Made by a program: the position numbers and the translations under genes. From an uncultured Dyadobacter sp. (GTDB lineage: Bacteria > Bacteroidota > Bacteroidia > Cytophagales > Spirosomataceae), in the NCBI RefSeq assembly GCF_946482605.1, contig NZ_CAMLSE010000007.1:124001-188000 (forward strand): a stretch of DNA of 64,000 bases, in the 5' to 3' direction. Shown piece by piece: positions 8,744 to 16,805 of this stretch. The notes beneath the pieces were generated by a model. It ran no database searches. It had not been told where the DNA came from and worked only from the letters and a program-made list of their open reading frames with translations. Numbering within the stretch: the stretch's first letter is position 1; the number at the start of each line of letters is the position of its first letter.

Positions 8744-9283
8744 ATGAACAAATCCAAGTATCATTTCAAACCCGTCGATCGCAAAACCTGGCCCGACCTC
8801 GAAAAGCTTTTTGAGGGCAGAGGCGGTCCGAGCTATTGCTGGTGCATGGCCTGGCGCGAGCTGGATAAGGACGACCGAAGCAGCAATAAGGCGAAGAAAA
8901 AAGCATTAAAGAGCCAAGTCGACGGCAAAATTCCCATTGGCCTCATCGGTTACCACGAAGGCGAACCCATTGCCTGGTGCTCCGTAGGCCCTCGCGAAAG
9001 CTTCCGCGACCTCGGTGGCGACGACAGCCTCGAAGGCGTATGGTCAATCACCTGCTTCTTTGTCCGTCGGGACCACCGCAAAAACCGCCTCACGGAACAG
9101 ATGATCACCGAGGCTACGCATTATGCCAAGAAGCAAGGCGCCAAACACGTCGAAGCCTACCCTGTCAACCCCGATTCGCCGAGCTACCGGTTTATGGGTT
9201 TCAAGCCGTTATTCGAAAAAATGGGCTTTGGTTACCGGCAAAAAGCAGGTTCCCGGCGGCATGTGATGGTGTCCGGTCTTTGA
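8744..9283 (+). CDS. GNAT-family N-acetyltransferase
   Basis: A 179-residue protein. The acceptor side begins with WPDLEKLFEGRGGPSYCWCM; GVWSITCFFVRRDHRKNRLT holds the acetyl-CoA pocket with an altered R/QxxGxG loop (RRDHRKNRL), and SYRFMGFKPLFEKMGF closes the fold. The GNAT fold is clear from order and spacing, but the acceptor is unknown. The ATG at 8744 is preferred to the GTG at 8720. It follows the YdeI-like gene by 48 nt and likely belongs to the same transcript. Confidence 0.85.
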   Translation: MNKSKYHFKPVDRKTWPDLEKLFEGRGGPSYCWCMAWRELDKDDRSSNKAKKKALKSQVDGKIPIGLIGYHEGEPIAWCSVGPRESFRDLGGDDSLEGVWSITCFFVRRDHRKNRLTEQMITEATHYAKKQGAKHVEAYPVNPDSPSYRFMGFKPLFEKMGFGYRQKAGSRRHVMVSGL

Positions 9284-9320
9284 AAATTCTGCTTTTTCGC
9301 GAAACTTTTCCGACCATTGA

Positions 9321-9328
9321 TACCTTTG
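9321..9328 (+). promoter_or_regulatory. -7 box ahead of the 77-residue gene
   Basis: TACCTTTG is an exact TAnnTTTG match, 47 nt before the ATG at 9375. A well-spaced TTG is not obvious. Confidence 0.4.
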
Positions 9329-9374
9329 CAAACAGGAATGCCTGCATTCTTTGGTCCATAACCCCAAACCAACC

Positions 9375-9608
9375 ATGTCCGTCCCAGAACTCACCGGCTT
9401 GCAAAAACGCGCTTCGAAGTACATCAACAAGGCCATTTCCTACCAGATGCGGCCTGGTGAAGTGATTGAAGGGTATTTTTCAGGTTTTGACCCGAACTCC
9501 ACTGACCGGGCAGTAATCCAGATGTCGAACGCGGCGGATAAAACTACTTTGCCTTTGATGACGGTTTTGAACTATTTTGAGGGGGTTGAGGATGATGAGG
9601 ATTCTTAA
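9375..9608 (+). CDS. Small protein of unknown function (77 aa)
   Basis: I do not recognise this protein. It starts at ATG 9375, because the upstream in-frame start is TTG and lies at the likely transcript start. It has a basic helical N-terminal half (LQKRASKYINKAISYQMRPG), a short beta-like middle (IEGYFSGFDPNSTDRAVIQM) and an acidic end (GVEDDEDS). There is no signal peptide or membrane segment. Codon use looks like that of the neighbours, and it has its own -7 box, so it is probably expressed. Confidence 0.6.
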   Translation: MSVPELTGLQKRASKYINKAISYQMRPGEVIEGYFSGFDPNSTDRAVIQMSNAADKTTLPLMTVLNYFEGVEDDEDS

Positions 9609-9622
9609 TTTGCGAATTTCAG

Positions 9623-9641
9623 CCGTTTGAAAATCGGATTT
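9623..9641. repeat. Inverted 19-bp repeat, right copy
   Basis: CCGTTTGAAAATCGGATTT, the exact reverse complement of 7585-7603, lies 15 nt after the 77-residue gene. The outer distance between the two copies is 2,057 bp. Confidence 0.75.
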
Positions 9642-9735
9642 GGTAGGCGCTATCTTCTTTTTGTACATTACGACGTGACACTAGTTTACGCAATAATGTT
9701 ATCGAAAGTTCATCGCGTAAATCAGACGAACAATT

Positions 9736-9826
9736 CTTTCAAGTGCATTGAGGTTATTTGTCGGGCGCTTCCCGAATACCACCTCATCTGTTGAAAGGCA
9801 CTTGAAGGGGTTCATTAGAGTGAACC
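9736..9826 (+). promoter_or_regulatory. Structured leader or operator with competing stems
   Basis: Nested complementary pairs: TTCAAGTGC (9738-9746) with GCACTTGAA (9798-9806), TGAGGT (9749-9754) with ACCTCA (9781-9786), and TCGGG (9761-9765) with CCCGA (9771-9775). A rival stem pairs CTTTCAA (9736-9742) with TTGAAAG (9791-9797) and cannot form together with the first. A further dyad, GGTTCA (9809-9814) with TGAACC (9821-9826), lies next to AACCTTTG (9823-9830), which sits 18 nt after a TTG (9802-9804) and could be a promoter. It could be a structured RNA leader or an operator set. Confidence 0.45.
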
Positions 9827-9848
9827 TTTGAAAATTGCCCCGCTAAAA

Positions 9849-10241
9849 ATGACCACAGCCAAAGAGATTGCAGAAAAATATATATGGAAGTTGCGAGGAA
9901 ACGAGTTTGCGGAACGTTTTGCAAATGAGATCATTCAGTATGCCATAAAAGCTATTCTTCAAAACAGGACAATTATTAAAGCCAAGAAAGCACCTCCTCA
10001 AATTATTGAGTATCTGCCAGTTGAAATACAGAAAACTTGGCCCTCCGCTAATTCAGATTCACCGCTGGAAATCGCCCTCCGGTATGTTGATCATTCCCTC
10101 GGACGGCGTGCGGAAGATGATCTGGAAAAGGAAATTGTGCAGTATGCCCAAACTGCGGTCACAGAAGATCGCCTTTTAATCAAAGCAAATAATGTGTTGC
10201 CGCATTTGGTCATTTATCTTCCGCTTCCCTTGCTTGAATAA
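9849..10241 (+). CDS. Unknown protein made of two similar halves (130 aa)
   Basis: The protein is not recognised. It consists of an internal duplication. The first half carries NEIIQYAIKAILQNRTIIKA and ends near IIEYLPVEI; the second carries KEIVQYAQTAVTEDRLLIKA and ends near LVIYLPLPL. Each half is a helical stretch followed by a short strand. It has no signal peptide. The ATG at 9849 is used; the longer frame begins with TTG at the presumed -7 box. It is convergent with the large fusion gene that follows. Confidence 0.65.
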   Translation: MTTAKEIAEKYIWKLRGNEFAERFANEIIQYAIKAILQNRTIIKAKKAPPQIIEYLPVEIQKTWPSANSDSPLEIALRYVDHSLGRRAEDDLEKEIVQYAQTAVTEDRLLIKANNVLPHLVIYLPLPLLE

Positions 10242-10294
10242 TGTGGAAAGGCCTCCGGAGTGTACGAACGAAGGCCGGAACTTTCACCCTACCA

Positions 10295-13200
10295 TCATTT
10301 CTTCCCCAACGGCACTTGCGCCGTCGTCCTTAAATACGCAATCAGTTCCGTAACCTCTTTCTCCGAAAGATTATCCAGCAGCCCCGTCGGCATCATCGAT
10401 GACGGCGTCACTTCCCGCGTCTGAATGTCGGATTTGTTAATCGCCACGGCATCCTGCCCGACAATGCGCAGGGTCAGTTGCCGATCCGTTTCCTTCGCGA
10501 CGTTACCTACATACGTCCGTCCGTCGCGGGTGGTGATGACGACCATTTTATAATCGTCCTGGATTTCGCCGCTCGGGTCGAGGATGTTACCGAGCAGGTA
10601 GTCGAGGTTGGCGCGGTTGGAGCCGGTGAGCTCGGGGCCTATAATGCCACCTTCACCATAGAGTTTGTGACAAGGGGCGCAGGTATTCTGGAAAACCATT
10701 CTCCCGTGGACTTTACTGGCATCGGATACAGCCTTGTCGCTGAGCAGGGTCCGGTATTTTTTATACGCTTTTTCGTCGAAAGCGACGTGGTCTATCGGTC
10801 CCCAAACTTCCACGAAACCACTACCGACCACGCGCCGGAGCTGGCGGGCGACGTAGGTGGGTACATGCTTCTTCGGGATCACATTCTTGGAAATGGCCTG
10901 TGTAAGCAGCCAGCCCGATTTTGGGCGGGAGGCGAGTGTTTGCACCGCTTCGGATTTTTCCTGTGCATTGAATTTCGGATAGGCTTCGATCAATTGCTTC
11001 GCCAAAGGCTCGCTGTCATAGCCGGCCACAGCACGGATCGTTTCGAGGCGAAGTGCATTGTCATTCAGCAATGCTGCGAGTTCGTTCTGAAGTTCCGGGC
11101 GCTGGCGGGCGGCGAGGGATCGCAATGCTTTTTTACGCTCTTCCAATGCGGCGGATTTGTTCTTCAAGGTGGCTAATGCGGTTTTCGCGGATTCGGTGTC
11201 GCCAAAATGGCGGCCCAAGTCGGCGGCTAGCTGGGTGGTCGGCTTGTCAGCTACTTTGAGTTTGGCATAAACTGCATTCCAGTTTTCCGGGGTTTTAATG
11301 TCGGTGCGTCCTTCGAGGCCGTCGCGCATTCCGGTGAGCAGGTCGATACGATTGGCAGTGGATTTGCCTAATGCTGCAACCAATGTGTTAATCTGATCCG
11401 CATCCACGAGCCGGCGGGCGATGAATTGGGTTACCATCGGGATTTGGCTGGTTGCGGCCAGTTCCAGTGCTTTGGCTGGACTATCTTTTACCAATGGCTC
11501 CAATCCAAACCAGATCATCTTTGGAAGGTTATGATCCTGCGCATCTTCCGAGTGACCGAGCAGTCCCTTGATAATGCTCCATTTCGCATTCGCATCGACG
11601 CGTGCCAAGGCCGACGCCAGATAAAGCCGCACGACAGGCGACGCGTCATTCACCGCCATTTGCGCGAACTGACTGACAATCTCCGTCGAAGGTTGCGCGT
11701 CTTCACACAAAAACTGGATCGCCCAGGCACGTACGTGTGCGTCCGCGTCCGACAGGGCTTGTTTCAATGTAGCGGCGTCCAGGTTACCCGTCACTTTCAA
11801 TGCCCACATGGCGCGGAGGCGGTTGTCGGCATTGTCTTTGGATTGATATAATGCATTTAATTTTCCAACCGCTTCCGCCGAGATCTTACCGTCTACGGCC
11901 CGGCCTTGCAGGATTACCCGTGCCCGACGGGCGTGCCATTCGCTTTTGCTGGTTTGTAATGCAACCAATTCGACGTCGGATAGTTTGTTCAGGTCATCGT
12001 AGCGGCCTTTCCAGTTTTCGGCCAGGGAGTTTTTGGGCATTACCCTGAAAATCCGGCCGGTCTCGGAGTTGAGCACATCGGAACCGCAAATGTCGGCATC
12101 GTGCCAGTCGAGGATGTACATACCTCCCTCGGGCCCGATTTCCATGCTGAAACCGACCCATTGGGCGTTGTTGGCCATCAGGAAATCGTCGCTATGCTTG
12201 CCGGTGAAGCCGGAGCCTTTGGGAATCAACGCATCCGAAAGAATGCCGTGCTCGTGAATATTGGCCATAAAAATCTTCCCGCGCTCGGAGGCCGGGAATG
12301 CGTCCGAAAGGTAGATGCGTGCGCCTCCGTGCGCCGAGCGGTGGCTGTGGTCCGCGATGGTTTTAATATCATTATACACATACGGATTGAAATGCTGCCC
12401 GCCCTGGCGGTGGTAAATGCCTCCCGGCACGACATGCCACAAATGCGGGATTACACAGGCGGTAATAAAAAGCTGCCCTTTTGCGTCATAATCGATTCCC
12501 CAGGGATTGCTGAAACCATGCGCCACCACTTCAAATTTCTTTTTGGTCGGATGGTACCGCCACACACCGCCATTGATATCGACGCCATCCTCGACTTCGA
12601 TATGCTCCGGGAATGGGTCCTGATGTTTGTATAGCTTACCTTTTCCTACGGGCCTCCCCACTTTGGAAGGAGTTGCGAAGCCCTGCAAACCGTACAGCCA
12701 GCCATCCGGACCCCAATGAAAACTGTTGAGGGTTTCGTGCCGGTCGCGGATGCCCCAGCCGGTGAGGCGAACCTCGATATCGTCCATATCGGCTTTGTCG
12801 TCGCCATTTTTATCAGGCACAAAAAGGAGGTTCGGCGGCGCACCCACAAACACCCCCCCAAAACCAACCGCCAACGCTGCCGGGAATGCGAGGCCCTCCA
12901 TGAAAACCTTCCTGCTGTCGGCAACCCCGTCGTGATCGGTGTCTTCCAGGATCAGGATCCGGCTGGTACCTGCATTCGAAAATCCTTTTCCGCGCGATTC
13001 GTAGTCCTTATTTTCTGCGATCCACATCCTGCCGCGATCATCCCAGCAAAACGCCATCGGCTGCGTCATCATCGGTTCGGAGGCAAATGCATTAACCTGG
13101 TAACCCTCCTTGACCGTCATGGCCGCCACCGCCTCCTGCGCACTGAGGAACTTGGCTTCCCGACCCTCTTTCTGCGCTAGTGCCCAAAGTGCTGTGGTGT

Positions 13201-14140
13201 TATACTGCCCGGTATTGCCAATGAATTCTCCAAAAGTTTTATTGAGCTGAATATCATTCAGTTCACCTGTGTAAATGACCAGTTCGTGCTTAATAATCTC
13301 GGTTTCTCCTTTTTTGATATGCCAATCACCTTTGCGGGCACGCGCGGGGCCAGCGCCCAGCTGACCGTCCACACGCCAGGTTTGGGGATACCCTTTATTT
13401 CCCGGATGATCCAGAATGGCAATGTGCGCCAGGTCGGTACGGCCCGGTACCTGCATGCCGATATCCACCCACATTGCAGCCTGTCCTTCCGCCTTTTCGT
13501 TTTTCTGGCGGGCCGCATTGATTACTTCTCCTTTAATCCCTTCTTTCCAGGGCATGCGCACAAAAAGACCGCCGTAGTCATATTTCCCTATCGTGACATC
13601 GGTTTGCGCCTCACCGTTCCATTCCAGGTCGAGCAGGTATTTGCCGTCCTTTATCCGCATCGACCAGTTTTGCGTTTCGGTCAGCACGGCGGCACCGGTC
13701 GAATCGAGCAAGTTGTAAACCGTCTGCCATTTGACTTCCGTGCCCTTTCCTTCGATAACTTTCGCCGAAACCCTCTTCCAATAACCATCACTCGGGTGGT
13801 GGAAATAGTCGCGGCCATTCACGCGGGTGTAACCCCAGTAAATGCCCGTTTGGTGCTTGTGGTGGCCGGGACTATACTCGGTAAGCACGCCCTTGCCGTC
13901 GGGTGCGACGATTGGGTGCAGGTAAGGACGGAAATCGGCCTTCGCATTTTGTGTGAGAACAGGTTTGGTTTCGTTTCCACGGAAAATGCTGATGGTTTCG
14001 TCTTTTTCGTTCTGCACGGCACGCAACGCAACAGCTTCGGGCGCGACCGCAACATGCTCCGGATCCGGGGAGCGGAAATCATAACCAAAATTTAACAGTA
14101 CAAAAACGAAAAACAGCGGTAAAGACCTGAGCAAGTTCAT
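10295..14140 (-). CDS. PmoA-like (DUF6807)/PVC-type dehydrogenase/HEAT/cytochrome c fusion
   Basis: A secreted protein of 1281 residues with a signal peptide at 1-20. Residues about 35-320 resemble the 'PmoA family' DUF6807 domain (EYSPGHHKHQTGIYWGYTRV). About 345-715 form the membrane-bound dehydrogenase beta-propeller of PVC-type heme proteins (DDRGRMWIAENKDYESRGKG, LEDTDHDGVADS). About 720-1110 are HEAT-like helical repeats. The last 140 residues are a cytochrome c domain with CAPCH at about 1154 and a candidate distal Met in SSMMPTG. It probably oxidises a sugar-related or other extracellular substrate and passes electrons to heme. The substrate is unknown. It reads as one intact frame. 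Confidence 0.9.
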   Translation of the reverse strand: MNLLRSLPLFFVFVLLNFGYDFRSPDPEHVAVAPEAVALRAVQNEKDETISIFRGNETKPVLTQNAKADFRPYLHPIVAPDGKGVLTEYSPGHHKHQTGIYWGYTRVNGRDYFHHPSDGYWKRVSAKVIEGKGTEVKWQTVYNLLDSTGAAVLTETQNWSMRIKDGKYLLDLEWNGEAQTDVTIGKYDYGGLFVRMPWKEGIKGEVINAARQKNEKAEGQAAMWVDIGMQVPGRTDLAHIAILDHPGNKGYPQTWRVDGQLGAGPARARKGDWHIKKGETEIIKHELVIYTGELNDIQLNKTFGEFIGNTGQYNTTALWALAQKEGREAKFLSAQEAVAAMTVKEGYQVNAFASEPMMTQPMAFCWDDRGRMWIAENKDYESRGKGFSNAGTSRILILEDTDHDGVADSRKVFMEGLAFPAALAVGFGGVFVGAPPNLLFVPDKNGDDKADMDDIEVRLTGWGIRDRHETLNSFHWGPDGWLYGLQGFATPSKVGRPVGKGKLYKHQDPFPEHIEVEDGVDINGGVWRYHPTKKKFEVVAHGFSNPWGIDYDAKGQLFITACVIPHLWHVVPGGIYHRQGGQHFNPYVYNDIKTIADHSHRSAHGGARIYLSDAFPASERGKIFMANIHEHGILSDALIPKGSGFTGKHSDDFLMANNAQWVGFSMEIGPEGGMYILDWHDADICGSDVLNSETGRIFRVMPKNSLAENWKGRYDDLNKLSDVELVALQTSKSEWHARRARVILQGRAVDGKISAEAVGKLNALYQSKDNADNRLRAMWALKVTGNLDAATLKQALSDADAHVRAWAIQFLCEDAQPSTEIVSQFAQMAVNDASPVVRLYLASALARVDANAKWSIIKGLLGHSEDAQDHNLPKMIWFGLEPLVKDSPAKALELAATSQIPMVTQFIARRLVDADQINTLVAALGKSTANRIDLLTGMRDGLEGRTDIKTPENWNAVYAKLKVADKPTTQLAADLGRHFGDTESAKTALATLKNKSAALEERKKALRSLAARQRPELQNELAALLNDNALRLETIRAVAGYDSEPLAKQLIEAYPKFNAQEKSEAVQTLASRPKSGWLLTQAISKNVIPKKHVPTYVARQLRRVVGSGFVEVWGPIDHVAFDEKAYKKYRTLLSDKAVSDASKVHGRMVFQNTCAPCHKLYGEGGIIGPELTGSNRANLDYLLGNILDPSGEIQDDYKMVVITTRDGRTYVGNVAKETDRQLTLRIVGQDAVAINKSDIQTREVTPSSMMPTGLLDNLSEKEVTELIAYLRTTAQVPLGKK

Positions 14141-14170
14141 GAGCAGATTTCCTGGGTTTTAGGATTAATT

Positions 14171-14193
14171 ACGGATGCATTATGACCATCCGT
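14171..14193. promoter_or_regulatory. Operator-like inverted repeat upstream of the large fusion gene
   Basis: ACGGATG (14171-14177), nine bases, CATCCGT (14187-14193): a perfect 7-bp dyad, about 30 nt upstream of the fusion gene's ATG in the divergent region. It could be a repressor site or a small 5' hairpin. Confidence 0.4.
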
Positions 14194-14262
14194 CTATAAG
14201 GAAGTAAGTAAAAATCACCGCATAATTACTCTATACCTGCCTCGAAAACTGCCCGGGAGCGC

Positions 14263-14291
14263 TTGTATTTAAGGATAATTACATAACTTTA
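14263..14291 (+). promoter_or_regulatory. Promoter of the 294-residue secreted protein
   Basis: TTG (14263-14265), an 18-nt spacer, then TAACTTTA (14284-14291), one mismatch from TAnnTTTG. It lies 30 nt before the ATG at 14322. Confidence 0.5.
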
Positions 14292-14321
14292 GGGTACTAC
14301 TTCCGCATCAACATCCCAGCC

Positions 14322-15206
14322 ATGACCTCGTTCAAACTGTTCATCCTCTTCATTGTGATCACCATGCTGCAACATCGTGGAATCATCTACCGGACAGGCT
14401 CCCGAAAACCGATACGCGTGTTCAATCCGACCCTCGACGACCTGAACAGCTCCCGCCCGGGAAGCCTGTTTGGTACCTGGCGACTGTATGGAACCCACGC
14501 GGTAGACCCGTCGGTAGTGGATAATAATGGACGCCCGGCCCAGCACGAGACGAGCAAGGACAATAAAATGCTGATGTCGTTCTTTCCCGACAGTACTTTC
14601 ACACGTGTAAGAACCAATGGAGAATATGCCGCAGGCAAATGGGCATATGATTCCGCCAACCACTCCGTGTTCCTCACCGCCAACCGCAAAACCGAAGAAA
14701 TATCCATTGCATTCGACTATGCAGCCAACGGTCTAAAGCTGATGAACTTCGAATTTTCGCCCGGTAAGAACCTCTCTTTTATCGAATACGGAAGCAAACT
14801 ATCCAGATACCAGGATGATCCCTATTTTGGCGGCAACAACCAGTGGCGGATCAAACCAACCAGCCCCGAAACCGATCAGCAGATCAGGAACAGGCTGTTG
14901 AACTATCTCGCACATACGTCATACATCCTCAAAAGCGCGCAGATCCGCGAGCAGGATTACATTTCATGGGAATTTTCCGAGGGCATCGTACGGCTTTACA
15001 ATGTGGGGATCGGCGTGGTCGCCAAAGACAAGATTCCGGCAAGCTGGCTGGGCTCATTCTATTCCGTCGAAGAAGCCCACAAGGCGTACGCCATTTTTGA
15101 GGACTACCTTTTAAAGGGAAAACACAAGAAGTACCAGAGCGGTAACTGGGTGAGGGATGATCTTAACATCCTAGTGGATATCCGGCAGGGACTTAGCAAA
15201 AAATAA
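14322..15206 (+). CDS. Secreted protein of unknown function with a lipocalin-like N-terminal part
   Basis: A 294-residue protein. The hydrophobic N-terminus (FKLFILFIVITMLQ) looks like a signal or anchor. At about 48-150 a stretch opening with GSLFGTWRLYGTH and continuing through short strands (MLMSFFPDSTFTRV, GKWAYDSANHSVFLT) resembles the lipocalin-like domains common in Bacteroidota. The C-terminal half is not recognised. It faces the PVC-dehydrogenase fusion divergently and has its own promoter. No catalytic motif is visible. Confidence 0.6.
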   Translation: MTSFKLFILFIVITMLQHRGIIYRTGSRKPIRVFNPTLDDLNSSRPGSLFGTWRLYGTHAVDPSVVDNNGRPAQHETSKDNKMLMSFFPDSTFTRVRTNGEYAAGKWAYDSANHSVFLTANRKTEEISIAFDYAANGLKLMNFEFSPGKNLSFIEYGSKLSRYQDDPYFGGNNQWRIKPTSPETDQQIRNRLLNYLAHTSYILKSAQIREQDYISWEFSEGIVRLYNVGIGVVAKDKIPASWLGSFYSVEEAHKAYAIFEDYLLKGKHKKYQSGNWVRDDLNILVDIRQGLSKK

Positions 15207-15231
15207 GGTGCGAAGCTACCCGCTTCGCACC
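15198..15231 (-). terminator. Terminator of the bestrophin gene
   Basis: A perfect 10-bp stem, GGTGCGAAGC (15207-15216) with GCTTCGCACC (15222-15231), around a 5-nt loop. Read on the minus strand, a T-rich tract (15198-15206) follows, inside the end of the convergent gene. On the + strand no T run follows. Confidence 0.65.
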
Positions 15232-15235
15232 AGCA

Positions 15236-16144
15236 TTACAAGATGTAGAAGCGGTCGGGCTGGTAAGCCATAGGTACCTGTGTATCTTTCATCATCTGCT
15301 TCAAATCACGCTCGATGTTACGTGAAATCGAGAGTACCGGCGTATCAGTCGGTTTATTCTCGAAAGGATCCTGCAAATGAATCGCCATTTTTTCGATCAG
15401 GAAGAAGCAGGCTGTGATCACAATCAGTACGGGCACCATCAGGAAGCCGAACAATTGCACCAGTCCGAATGGCAGCAACAGAATGAAAAAGTGCAGCGCC
15501 AGATGAATGTACAGGCTGTAAGTAGATGGAAAAACGGTATTCTTGATCCGCTCCGACTTACCCATATGATCGCACAGGCGCGTCAAGGTCTGATCCAGCT
15601 CCACCTGCTGATAGGGGTTTACCCAACCTTGCTTCAATGCATTATTGAGGTCACGGGCGTGAAGCTGAATAAGCCCGACATGCTTGTTGTCATAGTCTTT
15701 CAGGTATTCCACCTCTTCGTCGGACACAAACTTGCTGATCAGCGGCATCGGATCGTCTTTTCTCAGCCCTTTACCGAGCCCGTAACACCAGGCGATCTGT
15801 CTGTTGATCATCCGCTTCTTGAAACCGTCGATACGCTCCGGATCCAGGGGGTCCTCCATCAGCGAAAGTATCTGCCGGGCAAGCGTCCGCGAATCGTTTA
15901 CGATAGCGCCCCAGATGATTCGTGCCTCCCACCAACGATCGTAGGCCTGGTTGGAGCGGAATGCGAGTAACAAGGATATGATCGTACCCAATACGGTTGG
16001 AACCGTCATGGGGATGGATATATTGGTGATATGAAAGTTCTGATAGATGATTTCAATGGTGACACCGTAGATGGTCACGAACAGAATTTCATATTTGATC
16101 TTTCCGAAAATATATCGGATGGGGATGTTCTTTTTGAGAAGCAT
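15236..16144 (-). CDS. Bestrophin-family channel
   Basis: A 302-residue membrane protein of the bestrophin/UPF0187 family. The diagnostic start of the pore region is visible (TVLGTIISLLLAFRSNQAYD, then RWWEARIIWGAIVNDSRTLA). The second hydrophobic block is at about 213-250 (LYIHLALHFFILLLPFGLVQ and LMVPVLIVITACFFLIEKMA), followed by a soluble C-terminus ending in QDPFENKPTDTP. Bacterial homologues are pentameric ion channels. No partner gene is evident. The start is ATG 16144. Confidence 0.92.
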   Translation of the reverse strand: MLLKKNIPIRYIFGKIKYEILFVTIYGVTIEIIYQNFHITNISIPMTVPTVLGTIISLLLAFRSNQAYDRWWEARIIWGAIVNDSRTLARQILSLMEDPLDPERIDGFKKRMINRQIAWCYGLGKGLRKDDPMPLISKFVSDEEVEYLKDYDNKHVGLIQLHARDLNNALKQGWVNPYQQVELDQTLTRLCDHMGKSERIKNTVFPSTYSLYIHLALHFFILLLPFGLVQLFGFLMVPVLIVITACFFLIEKMAIHLQDPFENKPTDTPVLSISRNIERDLKQMMKDTQVPMAYQPDRFYIL

Positions 16145-16191
16145 AATTCACGAATCTTTACCTTTTTCACAATCTCATTTGATATAAGCGT

Positions 16192-16653
16192 CTACCGGTA
16201 GTTGTCCAGGCCAGCCAGCGCCGATACCTGCACCATGTCGGTGTTGATCATAGGGTAGCCGGTCTTTTTGAGCACCGGCAATGCATCCAGGCTGTTTTTG
16301 GTCAGTTTGGGAATACCATACTGTTCCGAATAAGCTACCAGGTCGGTTTCGTAGTATTCCAGGAAGTTCTTCAAAAGCGCGAGTTTGCTTCCATAGAAGA
16401 AATCGACTTTAATGCTGCTGAGCTTATCCGAAAAAGTGTCTTTCAGGATCTTACAATCCTCCCAGAAATCTTCCGGCACGAGCTCATACTCCTTCTCGCG
16501 GTAGGTGGCGAAAAGTAAATCCTGGATGTCGTCGGCCACGTGGAAAAGATGGGTGAAAACCACCCGCACGTCGTCCTGAATGTCTCTTACAATGGCCTCG
16601 GCAATCTGAATGCCTTCATTCGTAAAGTCTGTTGGGATCACTACCGTTCTCAT
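16192..16653 (-). CDS. Universal-stress-protein-like (Usp fold) protein
   Basis: A 153-residue protein starting at ATG 16653 (MRTVVIPTDFTNEG); the longer frame begins with TTG. The first strand and the following helix (IQIAEAIVRDIQ) match the Usp fold. The ATP-binding G-2x-G-9x-G(S/T) motif of ATP-binding Usp proteins is not seen, so it may be a non-nucleotide type. It sits between bestrophin and a two-component pair; the function is unknown. Confidence 0.65.
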   Translation of the reverse strand: MRTVVIPTDFTNEGIQIAEAIVRDIQDDVRVVFTHLFHVADDIQDLLFATYREKEYELVPEDFWEDCKILKDTFSDKLSSIKVDFFYGSKLALLKNFLEYYETDLVAYSEQYGIPKLTKNSLDALPVLKKTGYPMINTDMVQVSALAGLDNYR

Positions 16654-16805
16654 ATTAATGCTGTCGGTTTGTTTAACAAAGCGTTGATTTTCAATTGACA
16701 ATGCAATGTTACCGTGCAGACATTAGGGCTGATTAAAAGCCCGGTTATAATACGGTGAGAGAGTTATTAGAACGGGATGAGAATGTTAAAATGAGATAAG
16801 AGAAG

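Noticed and set aside
13286..14095. A 269-codon + strand frame within the PVC-heme fusion
   Set aside because: It is antisense to the DUF6807 region, with no family features and no promoter.
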